Assembly: GCF_932276165.1 (NCBI RefSeq)
Contig: NC_063986.1
Coordinates: forward strand, 10,738,501-10,802,500
Origin: Plutella xylostella
Lineage: Eukaryota > Arthropoda > Insecta > Lepidoptera > Plutellidae
Direction of reading: 5' to 3'
DNA length: 64,000 nucleotides
The position numbers were made by a program, and so were the translations under genes. Under the pieces are notes generated by a model, which was not told the DNA's origin, did not search any database, and was given only the letters and a program-made list of their open reading frames with translations. Positions 56,025 to 64,000 of the stretch are shown here, piece by piece (position 1 is the stretch's first letter; each line of letters starts with the position of its first letter).

Positions 56025-58235
56025 TGTAATGTTCCATCGATGCCGAAACATTAACTATTTCGCAAATAATGAATTTAAACTACGACTGGATGTTCCGAGG
56101 GATTTGTTGCGCTTTGGAAGGATTTTCCCGTGGGATTTTTGGAAAAGTTGTCTATTAAATCATTCAGGGTGTCGGCTAACTTCGTGCCAAGCTTCGTTGT
56201 ACCGATTTCGGATCACAGAATAATCAAGATAATTATTCTGAGTGTAGGTGAGCCTTAATATTGATATCGGCGAGTTGAGGGTAGAGGATAATATCCACGT
56301 AAGCGAGCAGCGCGTGGGCACTTTTCACTTTTTTGTGAGCAGCCGTGGTGAGCAGACGGTCAGATGGAGGGAGTGATCGGTGCCGTGGGAGCTTGAGGAC
56401 AAGGCGCGTGGAGCCGAGGCGGAACACCGTGTGCGAAGCTAAGTCACCTTTCTACTCGTATTTACTTTTTGTCTCTCGTATATGATTGAGAAGTTATACC
56501 TACACTTTATTTCTTGAAGGACGCTAACCCACGGCTGCAATTCCCATCACACTGGTATAGGGATTAGATCGGTACACTAAAGGTCTCCTACGTCGCTCAT
56601 CCAGTATTTAGCTAGCTAGAGAAAATCTACGCATTACCCACAATAAATAGGCAGGTAACTTCATGGTTAGGATGGGGAAAGTAGTTACTTTATCATAAAT
56701 AATAAATTAAATAATATCTGAGGCTTATTCCCAGCGGTGGGTAGATGCGGGCTGGTGATGATGATGATGATTATCAAATAACTAAAACCTGACAATAGAT
56801 CTCACTTCAGAAATAATAAATTCTTATCAAATAAAAAGTATACACCTACCTTCAAATTTGTTCTATGGTTCTTTGTTCAAATTATTGATTTTTCATTAGG
56901 TAAATAAATACTTCTATAGAATCTATGCTATAGTAATTATTCAAAGAATAAAGTAGATACATACTTAAATAAACTTTTCAAAGATGATTTATTGTAGTAT
57001 CTATATGGCAGAGAAGATTATTTGACTTTGAGTTTAAAAACAAGTAACAGCGCAGGGAAAGAATTGATTGACGGAGAAATTTACTTTAATAAGTGTCAAG
57101 ATATCACAAAATAAGGGTTCTAGATACTTAAACTAAATCATTTCTGGTCCTATATTGTTCAATAAATACAAATGGCTTGAAGGTAGATCAGATTCCTGTC
57201 CAATTTGCATATTTTCAGAAAGTTATGTAAATTCTTACCCATAGAAGTGTTTGTTTCCTTGTTAAATCAATAAATTCTAATGTAAATAAAGATAGCACGG
57301 ATATAGTAGGAATAAAGTTAGGTAGGATATATTTATTACAACTATTTATAATATATTTGAGTAAGATTATATAATATTCACTATTTCATAACAATTATCC
57401 TATATTCCAATAAGATCAAAGAATATTCATTATTTCATATTATATATTTTAATCTTTTAAAATAATACCTAAATCACTTCCCACTTGGCTACAAAATTAG
57501 AGTCATATTATTATATTTTCAAATACTTATCTATTATGAAATTCATGATTTAATAAAGTTACTATACTGTAAATTATTGAACTATTCTAGTTTCAGTTAA
57601 TTTATGATTATAAATATGATTGTCCCTTTAGCTTTGACAACATGTATTCATGTTGATTTATTTACATGAAATAAATATAAAACATGTAAATATATAAGGT
57701 TAGGAGCAAGGGAAGTGATTAATAAGTTGGTCGGAGGAATGTCCAAGTCAATGGTTGTGTTCCACGAGGGCTCCGATTGAATATTTGCTATTATTTATCT
57801 ATTTTAGAGTCTTATATATTGATTCAATCGGGTGTAGTGATCAAGGCCTACAAAGCGTATGGAGGGGCTTCCCTTATTAACCAACACCAAAAAACATTAT
57901 TATCTATATTATTATCTTTATGTACTTACCTGTAAATATGTATTTATCGTACAAATAAAAGTTATACATCAAAGTTGTAGTATATAGGTCAATAATTATA
58001 GGCAGGTAGGAAGTATGTAATCAGTACTAGGTCATAGTTTTATTTAATTCACTATCTTTCGTTTATTGGGTTACAACACAACGTAGGGTTTCCCTGGATG
58101 TTTCATGGCCAATTCAAAGCAGTATTTGTTTCACTTTTATTTCACTCAAGTAAGTTTTGTTGTAGTTTCAAATATCTTCTTAGTAAATCCAATAGGTAGG
58201 AGTTAAGTAGGCAGGCGGTAGGGCGAAACGTTACA
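56025..58235 (+). repeat. 3' LTR of the LARD-like element
   Basis: Same length as the 5' LTR. The one difference I noticed is C at 48858 against T at 57672. It is followed directly by the duplicated target CTGA. Confidence 0.85.
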
Positions 58236-58239
58236 CTGA

Positions 58240-59287
58240 GTGAGATCATTATAATAAATACTATACATTTGATTACGTAACCACTCTCTCCACAACACCA
58301 AAGTTTAACTGGATAAAAATGATAATAGCATGCAAGTTCGCCTATGTACCTACACGTAATTTTTTGTTGTGCAATAAATAATTTAATAATAGTAAGTTGT
58401 CATAATCATCTCAACGAGTCCAGTAGAACTCCAGCGCTATGTACCGTCAGCAAATTCCCGTCCGGAGCACAGTCACAATTCAATAGAGAGGCAGGACAAA
58501 ACGTTTCTTTATTTCATTAGAGCCCTTTCACGCTCTCCCCCCATTGTGGCCTTTGAAACTGCAAGTGCAGGCGTTAGATACTTTTTCTCCCTATTTTGTA
58601 TTTTTCCTCTCTTTCCCTCTTACGGAATAACAATAGGCCGTTGTCGCCTGCACCAATTAAAATTCTAAGCGCGCCGCTTGACACAATTACCGTGTTTTCA
58701 ATACAAACTTGTTACGTCTGGTTGAATTAATTGTAAATAAACAAACTTACAAACTTAAACATTACAAAAAACTTATGTATTATATTAAAAAACTCGTTAT
58801 CAAATTCTTTTCTAAAAAAAATTATGTATGTGTACCTATAACTGAACTGTATGCTCTCTGCATAAAACCAAATGAATATGCGCAAAAATGAAATTCTGAA
58901 TAACCCTAAAAATCCACTTCACTCTACTAAAATCATGACGCAACTCCCAAACGACACAGTCAAAAGTTAACCCTCACCGCCGCACGACGGAGTTTACACT
59001 AGCCATCAGCGGGTTGAGAGACATAGTTCGGGATTCACTTGTTTTACGATACAAATGCGATTCCGTGGGTCCGGCACGCTTCGGTGGCCCAAGTGGAAGT
59101 TTTACTCGTTTATTTAGCGACATACTGACAAAGCGTTTTGAGTTTTTGGCATTGGCCAGTTCACTGCTACTGCTAGATTATAGATACTAAAGGTAACCGT
59201 CCACATATTGGTATCGTACCAAATGTATTGAAAATAGGCGTTTGTTTTAATTGTGAATTTCTATACAAAAAATAGTGAATGCTATGT
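58240..59287. other. Non-coding stretch, less AT-rich
   Basis: No gene is supported. The segments 58430-58690 and 58960-59160 are more mixed in composition than typical spacer and could be host regulatory DNA, but nothing demonstrates it. Confidence 0.35.
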
Positions 59288-59295
59288 GTCCGTTA

Positions 59296-59512
59296 CACAG
59301 ACCTGTATTTGAGTAGACAACGCAAGTGCATGTACTTCGCGTGTAAAAAGGGAGTGAAATTATCTTCCTTTAGCGCAGTGTCATTAGGGACGTTCCTAAA
59401 CTAAATCGTTCAAGTGACGTGACTGACGTGACAGTAGGCATAAAAATAATGGCACGCTTGGTTTCTATACAAGGAATGAGACAAGCGTTGTCTATTCAAA
59501 TACAGGTCTGTG
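59296..59512. mobile_element. hAT-like MITE, 217 bp
   Basis: CACAGACCTGTATTTGA and its inverse form the ends (about 28-bp arms with one mismatch). GTCCGTTA is duplicated on both sides (59288-59295, 59513-59520), an 8-bp duplication typical of hAT. Confidence 0.8.
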
Positions 59513-59520
59513 GTCCGTTA

Positions 59521-60639
59521 CGTAAGATTTCGAAAGGTGGACACTCACAATGAGCCGTTTTCCTTGACAGCTGTCAGTTGAGCTTTTGGGTAAGCCGATA
59601 GATGGCGTGAAAACGCAGTGTACCAACTGTCAAAAATTACATAGAGAGCAAAGAGTACTAAACTCAGAATAAGAACTCACTAGTTGTGATTAAATGTCGG
59701 GTGGTAGCGCGAGCCATCCTTCCGAGGCTCAGACTGCATGTGGCTTGGGATAGTTTGGCATTCCGTTTTCGTAACTCTATCTTCAGATTGGCAAGGGACC
59801 ATGATCCATAGTCCTTAGGCATTATTACAGTATAGCAGTCACTATCACAAGAGTCACTATCTCACAAGAGTCACTATCTCAAAAGAGTCACTATCTCAAG
59901 TGCACTAACTCTACAGTATCAAGGGAGGAGGAGCAGACAGCTCAACTACAACTCAATTAATACAAGAGAAACACAAGGAAACTGAGAAAACTTGAAAAGA
60001 ACGGCTGTACGCACAATCGCACTGAACGCTGAAGCAACAGTGACATCGACATCATAGAGAAAATAATACTACAATTCTACCTACCTACGTCACTTTCACA
60101 TTTCGTTAGCCTCACAGAATAACATATTGTGATCTGAGTGTGTTCTGAGGATTTGAAAGTTGGTACAACCCCAGACAACGCCATCTATTTCTCCAAAAAG
60201 GAACTTTTTTTTTTTTTTAACAAACGCCTCATTATTTTTAAAATTTGATAGAGTTTTGTGAATGCTTTGTCTTTGACCCCGTTTTCAGCTCATTAACTCT
60301 CATTACCCATGTGTTCTGTCAACACTTCTGTAGCTCGTGAAAAGCACTTTCCTCCTCGCTTTGTACCAGGGTCGCATAGTCGTAAGGGGATTAACGTTGC
60401 GGCAAATTGATCCATGGCGTCGAAGCTTACATTGCAAGATGTTTTACTGCTGGCTGCCTGGTACAATGCAGACACAACCCCCCTATTACGTAGCTAAGTG
60501 ACAGTGGAGGTATTTATTTATTCGAAACAGGGATGAGAACTAAAGTTTATTGAAAGAACGTTTCTTAGTCCATTAAAACGAGCTTGAGATACAAATTAGG
60601 ACGAAACTTAGAAACTAAATTGTTTTTACTTGTTTTCCT
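59521..60639. other. Non-coding stretch with a short tandem repeat
   Basis: The only structure seen is the GAGTCACTATCTC repeat at 59838-59898, plus a T-run at 60208. No gene is supported. Confidence 0.4.
59838..59898 (+). repeat. Tandem repeat AGAGTCACTATCTCAA (about four units)
   Basis: Units of 16-18 bp: CAGTCACTATCACA, AGAGTCACTATCTCACA, AGAGTCACTATCTCAAA, AGAGTCACTATCTCAAG. Confidence 0.85.
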
Positions 60640-60757
60640 GTACCTCCTGTAGGTTGGCTGGTAGAAAATGCTTTTAGCATTAAGTCCACCTTTTGTACAC
60701 TTATGTATGTTATATTTGTGCAATAAAGTATTAAATAAATAATAATAAATAAATTAT
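60640..60757 (+). mobile_element. LINE 3' end (AAGTCCACC family)
   Basis: GGTTGGCTGGTAG, then a perfect hairpin AATGCT-TTT-AGCATT (60667-60681), AAGTCCACC, CAATAAAG and an AAATAAATAAT tail. This is the cleanest of the three copies; no LINE body is attached. Confidence 0.75.
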
Positions 60758-60759
60758 CA

Positions 60760-63124
60760 ATCTTGTATTGTTATACGATTGTTGTTGATATAATAATATG
60801 TTTAGTATAGTGATCCACATTACAATGTTACTACAGTGATCCCACTGTCCAGTATTAACGGGACAACTTGTATTTATCAAAAGTATATCGAAAACAACAT
60901 ACAAAATATTCCACTGCATCTTAAATCCAGCAGATCATAACGTCTTGTAGATCATCCTGACACTCGGATTCCTACAGAATCTACACATCCAGGGTATAAC
61001 TAATTATCTGCACATCATGGCCACACCTGCTTCAACAGCTGGATGCCGGCTGGATGTCAGCTGGATGTCAACTGGATGCGGAGGAGCTCTCGCGACGTCT
61101 TCAGATAATTAACCTCGTCATATTGTATGCGGATGCCTGTAGGAGGGCGGTAGAATAAGGCTACATTTACACTATTAGTTAATCCGTTAACATAAATTAT
61201 GATCTATCTCTGAGTAGTTCAGACAACAATTTTTATCTACACAATACAGAAACTACAGTAATTATAAAAACTAAAATAAGTATTGTTGTACGCAAAATTT
61301 TAAATAAACAACAATCTAACTTCCCGACTGCCGACTGCCTTGACAAGTCGTGTGTACAGTGTTAGGGCTCCATAAATATATAAGTTTATCTCGTGTATAG
61401 ATAGTTAAATTATGGCAAGACATTTTTTTTACATTACCTAGTGAACCAAAATTGCTTGCATAGTTTAATTTGGGTATTATCAATAGGGCTGTTACGAAAA
61501 ACTAGATTTTAGACTTGTACCCTAAATGATTGGAAACATTCAATCAATTGACCACACATAAAAAAGAATAGAGTGTGTAAATGTGCATAAGCATATTTAT
61601 AACTATCAAGCTTGTCTCCTATTTATTCCTCTTTCTGTTCACTTGAGTTCATGTGTGTATTTCCTAATTAATACGACTCGGTCATACGATCGAACTACAC
61701 CTAGCAAAGCCTTTAAGAGCTATAGCTACGATACAGACCGAGGCATTCACGCAATTGCATCTTGACAAGCGGTTGCCGATTGACCGGCCGCGTCGATTCA
61801 ATTACGCACAATTACGTTAATTGCGCGACGGTGTGAACTCACCCTTAACGTTAACGCCGCGTCTTACAAGCAGATGTGTGGAACAGTCTAGAATCTAGAA
61901 CATCTTCAGTCTTCCTAAAACAAACACGAACTCAATGTGGGTACGTATTTATTGTTGTAGAGGTTTCCTAGTGCTTGTTTGCGTAGTGATATGACAATTT
62001 CGCGAAACCTGTTTCTGAGTTGAGTTTCACTCTTCCGCTAACAGCTTATTATAAAGTTCACTTCACTATGTTACGTGAATGATGCCTTAACTTTTAATGA
62101 TATAATGAAAATGAATAAAATAATACATTTATTTTTATTTTCTAAGTAATTTCAATAGTAAGATTACTATAGTACTTGTCATAAGTAGTTTTAGTAATTG
62201 AAAGGTAAACGTTGGCAATGCTATTATATCTATCAATTAAAAAACAAAGCAAAATATCATCCTACTTCAGCTATGGATGATTACGGACTGATGATGACGA
62301 TGTCAGCAAAGTTATTATTTGTAAGAAAAAGTACCAACTATATTTTATAGATCGTACAGAAAGGTGTTTTGTGTGTTTGGCTCTTAAGTCCCAAGCTGCC
62401 ACATAAGGCACGCACTTGAGTCATTATTTTATAACATTAGACAATAGCTAAGCTAGTCCTCAGTAAACACAAAACAATATTTGAAAGGATTCTTAGAAAA
62501 CGGAAAATTAAACGTTTCATATTCATACATTCGTCTTCCAACGCTTCTTTCCGTTTTCCTGTATCATCCTGTATACACCGCGCACTCGGCACAGTAGCTA
62601 TGTATTATATTGATGATGGTGCAATAGTTTTATTTAAGCTTTTAATTAAATACACTGAAAACTATGAAAACGTTCCAGTGAGAATGAAATTATTCCTGAG
62701 CGGAGCTATTGCGCTCATCGCGGTGACGCGGTCTCGGCTATTTGTAACTTAAGGGCCCGTACAGGGTGACGTGCCGCGCCAATTTTGGGTTTTCAATGCT
62801 CTTCACACAGCACACGCAGTGACACGCACACATGTAAGTTTGCACAGTGGGTCGATAAACTTTTACTCGCCAACTTTATTGACAATTATGTTCAAGTACA
62901 TTTTGGGTGATTTTAGGGTAAGTAAGTATAATTCTTACTTACACTGGTAGGCACCAGGAAAGAGTAGAAATTAATAGGGGTGCCACTTTACTCTATACTC
63001 GGAACCCGATTAGCTTTCTCAAACAAATGTGGTATTTACTTGTAGAAAGGTAACTACAAGTATTAAAGTGTAGATAATAAGTTTCGGGCATCCTCCAGCC
63101 AACTGAACCCCGACGACAAAGCAA
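60760..63124. other. AT-rich non-coding stretch
   Basis: Apart from the GCTGGATGTCA repeat at 61037-61080, no gene or mobile element can be delimited. Confidence 0.4.
61037..61080 (+). repeat. Short tandem repeat GCTGGATGTCA (four units)
   Basis: AGCTGGATGCCG, GCTGGATGTCA, GCTGGATGTCA and ACTGGATGCGG follow one another. Confidence 0.85.
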
Positions 63125-63340
63125 AGTAAATACATAGTGTCGCAAAAGGGCTATACTAAGCCAAAAGGGGATGACTCAAGGGGTCATTCTGAACAACTTT
63201 TGTTCTACGAGATTTGCAAATTCGCGAAAAAAAATATTCGTTTTCCATGGTAAAAAGTCACATGTCCAACAAAGTTAATTTCCAAAACTCGTAGAGCAAA
63301 AGTTCAGAATGACCCCCTGTCTTAATCCTTTTTACCGGAC
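63125..63340. repeat. Inverted pair of an interspersed repeat
   Basis: The left arm (GGGGTCATTCTGAACAAC...TTTGTTCTACGAG) is the inverse of 63285-63325 (CTCGTAGAGCAAAAGTTCAGAATGACC). A third copy in direct orientation lies at 34575-34685. Confidence 0.65.
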
Positions 63341-63734
63341 TGCCGAAAGAGGAGGGTAATGTTTTTTGATTGTATGTATGTATGTTTGTCTGTTTCTTTG
63401 TTCCCTCCTGTAGCCTAAACGGCTTGATAGATTTTGATGTATGAAGTATTGTTAGAAGCGTATTGATGGCGCAATGGTTATAGGCTATGTGACGTTCTAT
63501 TAAAATGTACATAGCGCCCTCTAGAGGACATAACGTGATGATCGAAAAAATAATAATTCAACTTTGCCGTGTAAGGTATCAAATGAAAGGGCATGATTTT
63601 CACATTATAAAAATATGCATATTGAAGGTATTTAAATAACAACACCAAAATTATTGAAATAAAAAATTATCATGAACTACTGACGTAAAATTTCATAAAA
63701 TAAAAACAACTAAAAAGTTAGAAATAAAAAAATA
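63341..63734. repeat. Unclassified moth-type repeat and AT-rich spacer
   Basis: GCCGAAAGAGGAGGGTAATG, (TATG)n and TAGCCTAAACGGCTTG (63345-63430) are familiar moth repeat phrases; ends are not determined. Confidence 0.35.
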
Positions 63735-63972
63735 CAATTATAAACAAACGAAAAACCCGACTGTACGCTAAAAACATGAAAACAAGTCCCAATGTTAATG
63801 GAAAGTATCGCAGGCGGGGACCAACTTGACCGCCACTCAAGGCCGTTTTCTAAGTAACATTCAGCTAAATGGTGAACCCTCTGCTGGTCCCCGCCTACGA
63901 TACTTTCCATTAACATTGGGACTTGTTTTCATATTTTTAGCGTGCAGTCGGGTTTTTTGTTTGTTTATAATT
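63735..63972. mobile_element. Foldback MITE with ~95-bp arms
   Basis: 63735-63831 is the near-exact inverse of about 63879-63972, with outer ends ATTATAAACAAAC and inner ends GGCGGGGACCA. The ~47-bp loop is non-coding. The target duplication is not evident. Confidence 0.8.
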
Positions 63973-64000
63973 TGTTTAGTACTATATACCGCTTTTTCAA

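Larger units (their letters stand above)
47211..58235 (+). mobile_element. LARD-like non-coding LTR retrotransposon, 11,025 bp
   Basis: Two direct repeats of exactly 2211 bp (47211-49421, 56025-58235) begin TG and end CA and enclose 6603 bp. CTGA precedes the first (47207-47210) and follows the second (58236-58239): a 4-bp target duplication. In reading both repeats I noticed one base difference. The interior has no gag, protease, integrase or RT motif on either strand; the longest frames are under 100 codons. The + strand interior looks G-rich relative to C. Orientation is inferred from the purine motif next to the right repeat. Mobilisation would need an autonomous partner. A tandem segmental duplication is the alternative, but it would not explain TG/CA ends and CTGA flanks. 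Confidence 0.82.

Noticed and set aside
47211..58235. Two independent DNA transposons of 2.2 kb
   Set aside because: TGTAAYGTT at each end looks like short inverted repeats, but neither copy alone has a target duplication, whereas the pair together is flanked by CTGA, as expected of LTRs.

Overview
This window looks like intergenic or intronic DNA from a moth or butterfly (Lepidoptera). The background is AT-rich. It carries a mixture of repeats typical of that order: RTE LINEs with (ATG)n or (CAT)n tails, CR1-type LINEs ending in TTGAA repeats, a Jockey LINE with a poly(A) tail, tRNA-derived SINEs with clear A and B boxes, and many small inverted-repeat elements. I found no host protein-coding gene, rRNA gene or genuine tRNA gene that I can support. 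Almost every long reading frame belongs to a retrotransposon. These assignments rest on motifs, target-site duplications and repeats read by eye, with no database search.

Layout. 0-8 kb: a short RTE tail; an RTE-like reverse transcriptase nested in an older LINE 3' UTR; a small inverted-repeat element; and an apparently intact CR1-type LINE (ORF1 3777-4718, ORF2 4678-7626). 8-16 kb: a MITE; a 1.0-kb TRIM with two 260-bp LTRs; and a full-length Jockey LINE (10536-15880) bounded by a 12-bp target duplication. 16-32.6 kb: a MITE with perfect 53-bp inverted repeats, SINEs, a 5'-truncated CR1-superfamily RT (20838-22568), an ORF1-only LINE remnant (23587-24990), a 1154-bp TIR element flanked by ATAG, a truncated RTE, and a decayed Harbinger-like element with a MADF remnant. 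35.9-39.3 kb: a nearly complete RTE on the minus strand with one frameshift. 41-47 kb: a GGATC-type satellite and three palindromic foldback elements.

The most striking object lies at 47211-58235. Two direct repeats of exactly 2211 bp, beginning TGTAA and ending TTACA, enclose 6603 bp that contain no recognisable gag or pol. The whole is flanked by CTGA on both sides. This is the architecture of a very young, non-coding LTR retrotransposon (LARD-like) with LTRs unusually long for an insect. A purine-rich AGGGGTTG motif adjoins the 3' LTR and recurs through the interior in the same orientation. A 947-bp hAT-like element and a SINE fragment are nested inside.

How the parts relate. The autonomous LINEs (CR1, Jockey, RTE) encode endonuclease and reverse transcriptase and can supply these to SINEs. 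The TRIM and the LARD-like element encode nothing recognisable and would need gag-pol in trans. The MITEs and foldbacks would need DNA transposases in trans. Several LINE 3' UTR fragments share a small stem-loop whose paired bases differ between two families while pairing is kept, which suggests a conserved recognition hairpin.
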